Shown in pieces: positions 8,176 to 17,367 of a stretch of 64,000 nt of DNA (position 1 is the first letter of the stretch; each line of letters begins with the position of its first letter). Both the position numbers and the translations under genes were made by a program. Location: contig CANGCK010000008.1 in NCBI GenBank assembly GCA_947452295.1, positions 1-64,000 of the forward strand. The letters run 5' to 3'. The notes under the pieces were generated by a model. It was given only the letters and a program-made list of their open reading frames with translations. It did no database searches and had not been told where the DNA came from. The stretch comes from Sphingobacteriia bacterium (lineage in GTDB: Bacteria > Bacteroidota > Bacteroidia > Chitinophagales > Chitinophagaceae).

Positions 8176-8858
8176 ATGAACTAAAAAGAGAAGCATTCGA
8201 AGTGAACATACGGTTAGTTCAAGAAAAATTAGTTGTATTAACCTGGGGAAACGCTTCTGCAATAGATAGGTCTGCAGGCATTATGGCGATTAAACCCAGT
8301 GGTATACCCTATGCATCATTAACCTGGAAGGACATGGTATTGGTAGATATTTTAGGGGAAACGATTGATTCGAAATTAAAACCATCTTCTGATACGCTCA
8401 CGCATTTAGAAATTTATAAAGGATTTAAACATATTGGTGGAATTGTGCATACGCATGCTCCATGGAGTACTATTTGGGCTCAATCTGGTAAAAGTATACC
8501 TGCATTAGGCACCACGCATGCAGATCATTTTTTTGGAGAAGTACCTTGTTTAAAATGCTTAACGCCCAAACAAGTAAATGCCGGATATGAAAAGGAAACG
8601 GGTATTCAATTGGTAAATCACTTTCATAAAAACAAAATAAACCCATTACACATACCCGCTTGTTTATTAGCCGGGCATGCTTCCTTTGTTTGGGGATTAG
8701 ATATTAATAAAGCCCTTGAAAATGCAATTGCTTTAGAATCATGTGCTCATATGGCATACCATACAGTTATACTCAATAATTCTGCAAAACTGCCAAAGCA
8801 TATTCTAGATAAACATTTTGAAAGAAAGCATGGTAAAAATGCATACTATGGTCAATAG
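8157..8858 (+). CDS. araD: L-ribulose-5-phosphate 4-epimerase
   Basis: 233 residues, closely following E. coli AraD (231 residues). Zinc ligands are H98 and H100 (HTHAPWS) and H174 (AGHASFVWG). D79 (SSDT), D123 (HADHF) and the C-terminal KHGKNAYYGQ with its catalytic Tyr match at a constant offset from the E. coli enzyme. The reaction interconverts L-ribulose 5-phosphate and D-xylulose 5-phosphate by a retro-aldol step. No araA or araB is present; the gene instead ends an operon with an RPE domain, so it probably supplies a pentulose phosphate for biosynthesis rather than arabinose breakdown (inference). Related aldolases or UlaF/SgbE-type enzymes cannot be excluded. Confidence 0.88.
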   Translation: MGKGNLNELKREAFEVNIRLVQEKLVVLTWGNASAIDRSAGIMAIKPSGIPYASLTWKDMVLVDILGETIDSKLKPSSDTLTHLEIYKGFKHIGGIVHTHAPWSTIWAQSGKSIPALGTTHADHFFGEVPCLKCLTPKQVNAGYEKETGIQLVNHFHKNKINPLHIPACLLAGHASFVWGLDINKALENAIALESCAHMAYHTVILNNSAKLPKHILDKHFERKHGKNAYYGQ

Positions 8859-8860
8859 TT

Positions 8861-8893
8861 ATTGAATTAAAATAATGAATATTTTAATTCAAT
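8861..8893. terminator. Bidirectional terminator between convergent genes
   Basis: Perfect 14-base inverted repeat (8861-8874 and 8880-8893) with a five-base loop. It lies just after the araD-like stop and overlaps the last codons of the convergent membrane-protein gene. The stem is almost all A/T, so its strength is uncertain. Confidence 0.5.
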
Positions 8894-10708
8894 ATCAGTT
8901 CCTTCTACAGCTTCTTTAATGATGATGTTGCTTTGATATTTTTCAATATGAACGCTTTTCCCATCAACATAACATTGTATATTTTTATTGTAGTTTGTTT
9001 TTAATTCAAAATCATACAAGCTTGTTTTTTTGGCTAGTACAAACTTTGCTGAATTATATGCTAAATCAATTTTACTAAATTTTTCGCTATAACTTTTGTC
9101 ATTAAGTGCATACAAATCAACATTCCCAATTTGTTTTATTAATGTCCCTTCTGCCTGAATTTTTCTCTTTACAAAATCATAGTCATTAAGATATCTCCAT
9201 TTGTCTTTTGTGGTGTCGTTGTAAAAAATAAAATGGGTAATTCCATATGATGTAAAATCATAATTAATTAAATGATTATTTACCATAGGTTCATAACCAT
9301 CGTATGAATTTATATTGAAAATACGCGCGAAATTATGTGTTAAGGAACTGCTGTAATCAATACCGGATGATCTTTCTGGTGCAAATGAAGCGATTTTTGC
9401 ATTGGCGGTTAATTGAGAATGTATACTATCTACTAGATGCTTATTATAAGGATCTTTATAATTATATGAAAAATGAAAGAAGGAAATGTCTGTAAGAAAT
9501 ACCATCATTAAAATTTGTACACTCGACAAAATATATACGATAACTTTTAACTTCTTTTTTAAGTGATAGTTTACATAAATAAATCCATATATCTGTGAAG
9601 CAATAATAAAAATATAATAAAACTTAAGTGCTATTTTAAATTTATTAAATATTGGAATGTATTTAAAAATATAATAAAAATTAGTTGTCAGTAATAATAC
9701 AACTAAAATAAGCACCGAAAAAAATGAACTATTGTTTATAGATAATTTACGAGATTTAACAGTATTGAATAACCATTTAAAAGAAGCCAGCAATCCAATA
9801 ACTGAAAATATATTTAAATAAAAATACAACCAGTTATAATAAATTTCTGAAGAATACGTCCACATAACATTGTTCTTTACAAAGGGTATAACCATGTTTA
9901 TAATACCCCGAATATGCAACCCTTCCACATTAAAAAACCTAGGCGCCTGATTATCTACTTTGTGATATAAATAAAGTATTGGCAATGAAACCATAAGAAA
10001 AATACTACCTGTTAATGAAATTTTTTTCAAAAGCAATAATAAGTTGGTGTAATTTTTAATTAAGGTAAAGGATATAAATAGAAAGAAAATGATAAAGTTG
10101 TATATAAAAAATTGTGGGTTCCCAAAATAAATAAAGAAGCTTAATACAAGTGTATCTATATACAGCGTAGTATATTTTTTTTCATAATAAAATGTTTGCA
10201 ATACTCTATAGATAATAATTATTAACATAAGCACATATGGTGCTAAATAATACCAAGAGCGTATGGTTATTAATAGATGTCCGGAAAATAAACATGCCGC
10301 TAATAATATATTCGATAATTTATATTGCGGAAAAAGTTTAATGATTAAATACGTTCCTATTTGATAATAAATAAATACATAGATATCCAACAAGGCATAG
10401 GGGCAATTGAATGCCATAGTAAGCAAATATGAGCTATTTAAAATTGGATCCAATATTCCGTATTGAGTTAACCCCAACACTTCTACCCCATTCATATGTT
10501 TAAAATCATACAAAGGCAAACTTCCAGTTTTATAAATAAAATCAAGTGCAGATTTCAATATTGGAAAGAACTGACTATAATTGTCGTCTTGCAAAAAGAA
10601 ATATGGCACACGAATTTCTAATAAAACAAACAATATACTTACTACAAAAAAACCATATAAGTGATTTTTTATTCGAGCACGATTTATTTTACTTTGATCA
10701 AAAAGCAT
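8867..10708 (-). CDS. YfhO-like multi-spanning membrane protein (GT-C type)
   Basis: About 613 residues from the ATG at 10708; an in-frame TTG at 10747 would add 13. After one N-terminal helix there is a loop with FLQDDNYSQFFP, the position of the acidic catalytic pair in GT-C glycosyltransferases. Ten or more hydrophobic helices follow, then a soluble C-terminal part of about 200 residues. The pattern fits the YfhO/GT-C superfamily, which transfers sugars from polyprenyl-phosphate donors on the outer face of the membrane. Very AT-rich. It follows the dehydrogenase on the same strand, about 46 bases apart, and converges on the 2.1-8.9 kb operon. Substrate unknown. Confidence 0.7.
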   Translation of the reverse strand: MLFDQSKINRARIKNHLYGFFVVSILFVLLEIRVPYFFLQDDNYSQFFPILKSALDFIYKTGSLPLYDFKHMNGVEVLGLTQYGILDPILNSSYLLTMAFNCPYALLDIYVFIYYQIGTYLIIKLFPQYKLSNILLAACLFSGHLLITIRSWYYLAPYVLMLIIIIYRVLQTFYYEKKYTTLYIDTLVLSFFIYFGNPQFFIYNFIIFFLFISFTLIKNYTNLLLLLKKISLTGSIFLMVSLPILYLYHKVDNQAPRFFNVEGLHIRGIINMVIPFVKNNVMWTYSSEIYYNWLYFYLNIFSVIGLLASFKWLFNTVKSRKLSINNSSFFSVLILVVLLLTTNFYYIFKYIPIFNKFKIALKFYYIFIIASQIYGFIYVNYHLKKKLKVIVYILSSVQILMMVFLTDISFFHFSYNYKDPYNKHLVDSIHSQLTANAKIASFAPERSSGIDYSSSLTHNFARIFNINSYDGYEPMVNNHLINYDFTSYGITHFIFYNDTTKDKWRYLNDYDFVKRKIQAEGTLIKQIGNVDLYALNDKSYSEKFSKIDLAYNSAKFVLAKKTSLYDFELKTNYNKNIQCYVDGKSVHIEKYQSNIIIKEAVEGTDIELKYSLF

Positions 10709-10754
10709 ATTGTTAGTTTTGTTTATACAAAGTTCATTAATCTTCAATTCTCAC

Positions 10755-11816
10755 TTATTTAGCTTTTAATGAAGACATATCTATTACAAAACGATAACGA
10801 ACATCGCTTTTTAGCATACGCTCATACGCTTCATTAATTTCTTGCATTTGTATAATTTCTATATCAGAAACAATATTGTGTTTTCCACAAAAATCTAATA
10901 ATTCCTGTGTTTCTACTATGCCACCTATAACCGAACCGGCAATCGATTTTCTGCCTAATATCATTGGAACCGTATTCAACATTGGTGTTAAATTTCCCAA
11001 ATATCCAACTAATACCAATGTTCCGCTAATATTAAGCGTTGCAACATATGGATTTACATCATGTACATATGGTACAGTATCTATAATCAAATCGAATTGC
11101 CCTTTTACTGAACTCATTTGTTGTGGGTTGGTAGAAACAATTACCTTGTCTGCACCTAATGCAAGCGCGTCTTTTTCTTTATCTGCAGTTCTTGTAAAAA
11201 GAGTTACGTGTGCGCCTAAACCTTTTGCCAATTTGATTGCCATATGACCTAATCCTCCCAATCCAACAACCGCTACGTTACTATGGCTTCCTACATTCCA
11301 ATGTTTTAATGGTGACCAAGTAGTTATACCTGCACACAACAATGGAGCAACAGCAGGTAAATCTAAATGATGGGGAACTTTCAATACAAAGTGTTCATCT
11401 ACAACAACTTTTTCTGAATAACCGCCAAATGTCTGTATGCCCAAATGCTTGTCTTTTCCATTATAAGTACCTGTAAAACCAGTTAAACAGTATTGTTCTA
11501 AATCTTGTTTACAACTAGCACATTGTTTGCAAGAATCTACTAAACAGCCTACAGCAGCTATATCACCCACTTTAAACTTCGTAACATTACTTCCTACATT
11601 AGTAACTCTTCCGATAATTTCATGGCCGGGTACAGCTGGATAAACAGTGCCACCCCAATCATTACGAGCAGTATGTAAATCAGAGTGGCATACGCCACAA
11701 TATAAAATATCTATTTCAACATCATTTACAGTAACATCTCTACGAAGAATATTTAATTGTTGCAAAGGTGCATCAATCGCTTCTGTGCCATATGCTTTAA
11801 CTTGTTGTGTATTCAT
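10755..11816 (-). CDS. Zinc-dependent NAD(P) alcohol dehydrogenase (AdhC/YjgB type)
   Basis: 353-residue medium-chain dehydrogenase. Catalytic zinc ligands are C40 (YCGVCHSD) and H65/E66 (PGHEIIG); the structural zinc cysteines are 96, 99, 102 and 110. The Rossmann motif reads VVGLGGLGHMA. The GVCHSD and C-terminal MLKSDVRYRFVIDM segments are typical of the cinnamyl-alcohol/YjgB/YahK subgroup, broad NADPH aldehyde reductases. It is upstream of the YfhO-like gene on the same strand. It could reduce an aldehyde or ketose in the neighbouring pathway, or be a general aldehyde reductase; sequence alone does not decide. Confidence 0.9.
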   Translation of the reverse strand: MNTQQVKAYGTEAIDAPLQQLNILRRDVTVNDVEIDILYCGVCHSDLHTARNDWGGTVYPAVPGHEIIGRVTNVGSNVTKFKVGDIAAVGCLVDSCKQCASCKQDLEQYCLTGFTGTYNGKDKHLGIQTFGGYSEKVVVDEHFVLKVPHHLDLPAVAPLLCAGITTWSPLKHWNVGSHSNVAVVGLGGLGHMAIKLAKGLGAHVTLFTRTADKEKDALALGADKVIVSTNPQQMSSVKGQFDLIIDTVPYVHDVNPYVATLNISGTLVLVGYLGNLTPMLNTVPMILGRKSIAGSVIGGIVETQELLDFCGKHNIVSDIEIIQMQEINEAYERMLKSDVRYRFVIDMSSLKAK

Positions 11817-12018
11817 TTTTAATTATTTAATTAATGATGGTGTTTTATTCTTTTAGTTATTTTTATATTCAACAAAGTTCAATAGAAAAATTTACATTCA
11901 TATAAGTTTTTTCTATCTGCAATATAAATTAGTTATATGTAATGAGTTATAATACTTATATGAACAACTATGATTTACAGAGACATACTATGTGACCAAA
12001 ATCAATATATTTACACTC

Positions 12019-13029
12019 ATGCAAGCACTTATTTGTACCAAACCGCAGCAATTCGACTATGCCAATATTCCTGAACCAATTATGGGTAACGGAGAAACAA
12101 TTCTTAAAATAGAAAGAGTAGGAATTTGTGGCACCGACCTTCATGCTTTTGAAGGCACCCAACCATATTTTAATTATCCGAGAATTTTAGGGCATGAAAT
12201 AGCAGCAACTATTGTAAAAACAACTGCTGTTGATTTTACAGTAGGCGAAGCTGTTACATGTATTCCTTATTTTAATTGTAATAATTGTATTGCATGTAAA
12301 ATGAATAAACCTAACTGCTGCACCAACATTAATGTATGTGGGGTGCACATAAATGGAGCAATGTGTACATATTTGTCTGTACCTTCTTATAGTTTGGTAA
12401 AGGGAAATAATTTAAGTTTTGATGAATTAGCATTGGTAGAACCGCTGGCAATAGGTGCACATGGTGTTCGCCGCGCGAATATACTACCTGATGAATTTGT
12501 ATTAGTAGTTGGCGCCGGACCAATCGGATTAGGTATAATAGAATTTGCAAGAATAGCAGGCGCTAAAGTAATTGCAATGGATGTTAATGATAATCGGTTG
12601 GAGTTTTGTAAAAATAATTTAGGTGTAGTTGCAACCATCAATCCTAGCTCAGAAAATATTGTTGAAAAGCTTCAAGCAATTACCAATCATAATATGCCTA
12701 CCGTGGTAATAGATGCAACCGGAAATTTAAATGCCATTAATAATGCGTTTAATTTATTGGCACATGGTGGAAGGTATGTTTTGGTGGGGCTCCAAAAAGG
12801 GGAAATTAGTTTTAGTCATCCAGAATTTCACAAAAGAGAAGCAAGTGTGATGAGTAGTAGAAATGCAACTCGTGAAGATTTTGAACAAGTCATTTTTGCA
12901 ATGAAAAACAAACTAGTTGATCCAACTACCTACATTACCCACCGAGTAAAGTTTGATGAGGTGAAAGATCAGTTCAGCAGTTGGTTAAACCCTTCTACAG
13001 GAGTAATAAAAGCAATGATTGAAATGTAG
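12019..13029 (+). CDS. Zinc-binding alcohol dehydrogenase (sorbitol/threonine dehydrogenase-like)
   Basis: About 336 residues from the ATG at 12019; a GTG at 11992 would add nine but leaves no room for a leader. C37 (GICGTDLHAF) and H59/E60 (LGHE) form the catalytic zinc site; C87, C90, C93 and C101 form the structural site. The nucleotide motif is VVGAGPIGLG. The GICGTD and GHE context resembles L-iditol/galactitol/threonine dehydrogenases acting on polyols or sugar acids. Divergent from the other dehydrogenase across about 200 bases. A polyol or ketose substrate is likely but unproven; a link to the pentulose-phosphate operon is speculative. Confidence 0.88.
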   Translation: MQALICTKPQQFDYANIPEPIMGNGETILKIERVGICGTDLHAFEGTQPYFNYPRILGHEIAATIVKTTAVDFTVGEAVTCIPYFNCNNCIACKMNKPNCCTNINVCGVHINGAMCTYLSVPSYSLVKGNNLSFDELALVEPLAIGAHGVRRANILPDEFVLVVGAGPIGLGIIEFARIAGAKVIAMDVNDNRLEFCKNNLGVVATINPSSENIVEKLQAITNHNMPTVVIDATGNLNAINNAFNLLAHGGRYVLVGLQKGEISFSHPEFHKREASVMSSRNATREDFEQVIFAMKNKLVDPTTYITHRVKFDEVKDQFSSWLNPSTGVIKAMIEM

Positions 13030-13042
13030 TAATTTTTAAAAT

Positions 13043-13882
13043 CTAAATAACCGCTTTTTCTAAATCTGCAATGATAAACTTCGACATTTGCAAAAAGGCA
13101 TACGTTGCTTTAGGTGCAGTTGCTGGATTGGTCATTAACTTTCCTAATATACTTGGAACAATTTGCCAACTTACTCCATATTTATCTTTTAACCAGCCAC
13201 ATCTTGCTGCAGCGCCATTAATTATTAATTGATCCCAGTAATAATCAATCTCATCTTGTGTATCAACGGTTACTACAAAAGAAACGCCTTCATTAAACGT
13301 AAATTGATGAGGTGCTGAACTATCCATTGCACCAAATGGGAGCTGATTAAGTTCAAATTGAGCATATTTTATATTTCCTTCAGTATCAGCCTCCCCTTTT
13401 TCATAAGTATTTATTGCAATTATATTAGATGGATTAAATATTCCACAATAAAAATCAATTGCTTCTTTTGCTTTTCCATTATTTGGGCCTGTAAATAACA
13501 AACTTGGCATCACTTTACAACTACTTTCATGCCCCAACATTAATTGCCAATTTACACCATATTTATCTGCGCACCATCCATACTTAGCACTCCATGGGTA
13601 TGTATTAAGTGGCATCAAAATTTGTCCATTTTCAATTAATTTTTCCCAAATAATATTTATCTCATCTTCAGTTTGTGCGCTGATAAAAAAGGAAATCGAA
13701 GGGTTGATTGGGTAACCTGGTCCTCCATTCAACAACATAAATCGCCTACCATATAGAGTAATCATTTCAACCATTGGATTGGAAGAAATATTTTCAACTT
13801 CATTGAAAACGGCTTTATAAAAACCAGCTGCTTCTTTAGCTTTACCGTCAAACCATAAACAAGTAGTGATTGCCTGTGTCAT
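13043..13882 (-). CDS. Tandem VOC (PhnB-like glyoxalase fold) protein
   Basis: About 279 residues from the ATG at 13882; the in-frame ATG at 13954 would add a hydrophobic stretch that does not fit this soluble family. Two similar modules, each about 130 residues, begin with TTCLWFDGKAKEA and SLLFTGPNNGKAKEA and each ends with a KYGVNWQ or KYGVSWQ motif, the hallmark of the PhnB/3-demethylubiquinone-like VOC family. Function unknown; often stress-related or annotated only as VOC. It converges on the upstream dehydrogenase gene. Confidence 0.85.
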   Translation of the reverse strand: MTQAITTCLWFDGKAKEAAGFYKAVFNEVENISSNPMVEMITLYGRRFMLLNGGPGYPINPSISFFISAQTEDEINIIWEKLIENGQILMPLNTYPWSAKYGWCADKYGVNWQLMLGHESSCKVMPSLLFTGPNNGKAKEAIDFYCGIFNPSNIIAINTYEKGEADTEGNIKYAQFELNQLPFGAMDSSAPHQFTFNEGVSFVVTVDTQDEIDYYWDQLIINGAAARCGWLKDKYGVSWQIVPSILGKLMTNPATAPKATYAFLQMSKFIIADLEKAVI

Positions 13883-14040
13883 TTTATAATGTAATTTGAA
13901 TGAATATAAAATAAATATAGACAATTTAATATTGTAGAAAAAAAATAAATACATTTAATGTTTTACAATTGAAATACTCAACTAAGTATATCATGAACCT
14001 TTTTGAATAACCTATTCATTTTTACATAAACGCATCTATT

Positions 14041-15504
14041 ATGAACTTCAACTTGATTAAATCATGTTTTGTAATTGGTTGTTGCTGTTGTTTATTTGTA
14101 ACATCTATTTCAGCACAAAAAAGCAGTACACATTTAAAAAATGTATTGATTATTTATAGCGACGATCAAAGCTTTAATACCATAAGGGCATTAGGAAATC
14201 GGCAAATTTATACGCCAAATATAGATCAACTAGTAAAGCGAGGAGTTTCATTTACGCAAGCTCATGTTATGGGTGGACACCAAGGTGCGGTTTGTATACC
14301 GAGTAGGGTAATGATGTTAACCGGTAGATACATTAATCGATTACCGAAAGATGGGGGTGTAATTCCAGATAGTATAATTGGTTTGCCAGAAATTTTACAA
14401 AAAAAAGGATATACTACTTTTCATACGGGTAAATGGCATAGTGATTACTCCGCTCACAATCGATTTTTTAATTGTGGTGACAATATTTTTATGGGAGGAA
14501 TGCATTTTTTAAATGATGGTGGGCAAGAACATCCAACTGTTTACCATTATGATAGTAAAGGTGTATATGAGAAAACGACTGCTTGGAAAAGTGATACTTT
14601 TAGCAGCAAACTTTATGCAGACGCTGCTATTGAATTTTTAAGTAGTACTAAAGCAAAAGAGCAACCATTTTTGTGTTATGTTGCATTTACTTCTCCTCAT
14701 GATCCACGAACTCCTCCTAAAGAATTTTTAGATAAATACCCTGTTGATAAAATTAGCTTACCGCCCAATTTCTTGCCTCAACATCCATTTGACAATGGTG
14801 ACCTTGCTGTTCGGGATGAAAATTTATTACCCCATCCAAGAACAGCGTTGGCAGTTAAACATGAAATTGCTGCTTACTATGGAATGATTACTGAAATGGA
14901 TACGCAGGTTGGACGAATTTTAGCAGCCTTAGAAAAATCAGATTTAAGTAAAAACACCATTATAGTATTTGCTGGCGACAATGGACTAGCAGTAGGTCAA
15001 CATGGTTTATTAGGTAAACAAAATTTATATGAACACAGCATTCGTGTACCCATGATTATTGCAGGTCCCGGCATCAAGCAAAATAAAATATCGAATGGAT
15101 TTGTTTACCTAAGCGATATTGCCCCTACTTTGTATGATTATTTACAAATTGCTCCACCTAAAACAGTAGAAGCAAAAAGCTTAATGCAAGTTTTGCATCA
15201 ACCAAATACTAAGGTGCGAAATAATATATACAATGTATATGGTAATTGGAGCAGAAGTTTAAAAACAATGGATGGTTATAAATTAATTATGTATAATGTA
15301 AAGGGGGTTCTTACTACTCAGTTATTTAATCTAAAAAATGATCCTTGGGAAATGCATGATTTATCAACTAATAAAAAGTATGCCCATAAAATAATTGCTA
15401 TGCGCAAACAATTAAAAAAAGAGATGTTGTCGGCTTTTGACGACCTTAATATCGATTTGCCCGATTGGGGTAGAAAGCCATCTCAAAAAGGATATGGGTC
15501 ATAA
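14041..15504 (+). CDS. Secreted type I sulfatase
   Basis: 487 residues with a signal peptide (hydrophobic, with a CCCC run, likely cleaved after SISA near 25). The formylglycine signature is C85-I-P-S-R within AVCIPSRVMMLTGR, so Cys85 would be oxidised to the catalytic aldehyde. Metal-binding residues are seen in YSDDQ (D41, D42) and FAGDNGLAVGQHG. It hydrolyses sulfate esters in the periplasm; the SDDQS...PNID pattern resembles choline-sulfatase/heparan-like sulfatases of polysaccharide degraders. No anSME maturase lies in the window. It stands alone, without a SusCD pair. Confidence 0.9.
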   Translation: MNFNLIKSCFVIGCCCCLFVTSISAQKSSTHLKNVLIIYSDDQSFNTIRALGNRQIYTPNIDQLVKRGVSFTQAHVMGGHQGAVCIPSRVMMLTGRYINRLPKDGGVIPDSIIGLPEILQKKGYTTFHTGKWHSDYSAHNRFFNCGDNIFMGGMHFLNDGGQEHPTVYHYDSKGVYEKTTAWKSDTFSSKLYADAAIEFLSSTKAKEQPFLCYVAFTSPHDPRTPPKEFLDKYPVDKISLPPNFLPQHPFDNGDLAVRDENLLPHPRTALAVKHEIAAYYGMITEMDTQVGRILAALEKSDLSKNTIIVFAGDNGLAVGQHGLLGKQNLYEHSIRVPMIIAGPGIKQNKISNGFVYLSDIAPTLYDYLQIAPPKTVEAKSLMQVLHQPNTKVRNNIYNVYGNWSRSLKTMDGYKLIMYNVKGVLTTQLFNLKNDPWEMHDLSTNKKYAHKIIAMRKQLKKEMLSAFDDLNIDLPDWGRKPSQKGYGS

Positions 15505-15581
15505 CATTTTTTATATTGCCTAATGTAGCAATTACATTAATTTAGCACTATCCCTCTTACAATCGTAATTAAAAAACATAT

Positions 15582-16100
15582 ATGAATTGCAGAATTTCGA
15601 ATCAGTTAACTATTCAACATGTAGATGAGCTAAAAAAAATTAGTATACAAAGTTTTATTGAAACATTTGCTAGTACCAATAGTGCAGAAAATTTAAACAG
15701 CTATCTTGAAAATGCTTTTACGATTACTAAATTATCGAATGAGCTGAGCAATCCAAATTCATTTTTCTATTTTGCACTTGATGGAAATGACGTGATTGGC
15801 TATTTAAAATTAAATATACAGGATGCGCAAACAGAATTAATAAACAACAATGCGCTTGAAATAGAAAGAATTTATGTATTAAAAGATTTCCATGGTGCAA
15901 AAGTTGGTCAATTACTGTTTGCAAAAGCACTTGAAGTAGCCAGTCAATTAGGGGTACCTTATGTTTGGTTGGGAGTATGGGAAAAAAATGAAAAAGCTAT
16001 TAATTTTTATCAAAAAAATGGACTAACCGTTTTTGACAAACATATATTTAAAATGGGGAATGAAGAACAAACCGATTATATGATGAAACTTGATTTATAA
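15582..16100 (+). CDS. GNAT family N-acetyltransferase
   Basis: 172-residue single GNAT domain. The acetyl-CoA loop is seen as ERIYVLKDFHGAKVGQLLF (about 104-122), followed by VWLGVWEKNEKAINFY and a closing GLTVFDKHIFKMG, a pattern common to spermidine/ribosomal-protein-like acetyltransferases of the RimI/PaiA type. The substrate cannot be predicted. Monocistronic, with AT-rich flanks. Confidence 0.88.
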   Translation: MNCRISNQLTIQHVDELKKISIQSFIETFASTNSAENLNSYLENAFTITKLSNELSNPNSFFYFALDGNDVIGYLKLNIQDAQTELINNNALEIERIYVLKDFHGAKVGQLLFAKALEVASQLGVPYVWLGVWEKNEKAINFYQKNGLTVFDKHIFKMGNEEQTDYMMKLDL

Positions 16101-16208
16101 GTGTTATTCGTTTTTTAGATTGATTATTGTAATTGGTTTTATTAAACCATTTGGTATTGATTCTGTCTAATAAATTATTACTTAATCATTAACCCTACCG
16201 AATATACT

Positions 16209-17357
16209 GTGAAGTCTTTATTTTTTTTCATTTCTTGTTTATTTTATTTATCTATTAACTATTTACAAGCTCAAAATATTATTAAAGTCGATAGCATCAA
16301 TCAAATAAACATTATCGATCAAAAATTCCATCCAACAATTCTGCCGGCCATTGGGTATTCATTGCAAACAAGTTGGGCTGTTGCTGTAAACTATAGTTTA
16401 GGGTTTAATAATAGTGATAAAGCCGATACAAATACAAGTATATCAAGCATCAACACAAGTATTACCTACACCCTTAACAAGCAAATTATTTTGCCTTTTC
16501 AGGCGAATATATGGTCAAAAAACAAAAAGTTTAATTGGATTACAGACTTGAGGTATTTACATTATCCATCTTTAACTTATGGCTTAGGTGGGAGATCTAG
16601 CATTGAAAATGAAACTACATTAAATTATAATTTTATTAAATTACACCAGATCTTATTGCGAGAATTAGCCCCTCATTTTTATGGTGGTGCTGGTTTTTAT
16701 TATGATTTGTATTGGAATATTGAAGAATTAGACAAGCCTATTTTTGGTACTACTGCTTTTGAAAAATATGGTTTTTCCTCAACAGAAAAAGCAGTTGGTA
16801 TTCCTGTAAAAATTTTATACGACTCCAGATTAAATTCCATCACGCCAACCAATGGCTTATTTGCTAATATCATTTATCGACCTAGTTTTACTTTTTTAGG
16901 TAGTGATAATAATTGGCATTCACTACTACTAGAAGCAAGAAAATATTTGCATTTTCCAAAAAAATCAAAAAACATTATTGCATTATGGTCCTATAATGTA
17001 TTTACGCTTTCCGGAAAACCGCCTTACTTGTTTTTACCTTCAACCTCTTGGGATGATTTTTATAATACAGGTAGGGGCTATATTCAAGGTAGATATAGAG
17101 GAAAAGATATGGTATATTTTGAAACTGAATATCGATTTGGCATTACAAAAAATGGGGTTTTAGGCGGGGTTGTATTTGCCAATGCCCAATCTTTCTCTAA
17201 AGATTTAAAATCTCAGTTTAGCGTGATTGCACCTGGTTATGGAGCAGGTGTCAGACTTCGATTGAATAAACATACCGGCACCAATATTTGCATAGATTAT
17301 GCTTTTGGCAAAGATGGCTCAAACGGATTGTTTGTAAATCTTGGAGAAGTATTTTAA
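16209..17357 (+). CDS. Outer-membrane beta-barrel protein (BamA/D15 surface-antigen like)
   Basis: 382 residues from a GTG start at 16209, with a signal peptide ending near LQAQ (22). The rest is a series of alternating aromatic strands. RGYIQGRYRGKDMVYFETEYRFG near the C terminus strongly resembles the RGY...YRG...E.R segment of BamA/Omp85 barrels (surface antigen D15 domain), and the protein ends with Phe. No POTRA domains precede it, so it is a short, barrel-only Omp85 relative. Such proteins are common in Bacteroidota and mostly uncharacterised. It converges on the glutaminase-like gene. Confidence 0.78.
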   Translation: MKSLFFFISCLFYLSINYLQAQNIIKVDSINQINIIDQKFHPTILPAIGYSLQTSWAVAVNYSLGFNNSDKADTNTSISSINTSITYTLNKQIILPFQANIWSKNKKFNWITDLRYLHYPSLTYGLGGRSSIENETTLNYNFIKLHQILLRELAPHFYGGAGFYYDLYWNIEELDKPIFGTTAFEKYGFSSTEKAVGIPVKILYDSRLNSITPTNGLFANIIYRPSFTFLGSDNNWHSLLLEARKYLHFPKKSKNIIALWSYNVFTLSGKPPYLFLPSTSWDDFYNTGRGYIQGRYRGKDMVYFETEYRFGITKNGVLGGVVFANAQSFSKDLKSQFSVIAPGYGAGVRLRLNKHTGTNICIDYAFGKDGSNGLFVNLGEVF

Positions 17358-17367
17358 AGTTTTATTA

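Noticed and set aside
10876..11247. 123-codon plus-strand ORF antisense to the alcohol dehydrogenase
   Set aside because: The minus-strand dehydrogenase is unambiguous; the antisense frame is a shadow.
12329..12641. Minus-strand ORFs within the second dehydrogenase
   Set aside because: No motifs; overlap a complete zinc dehydrogenase.
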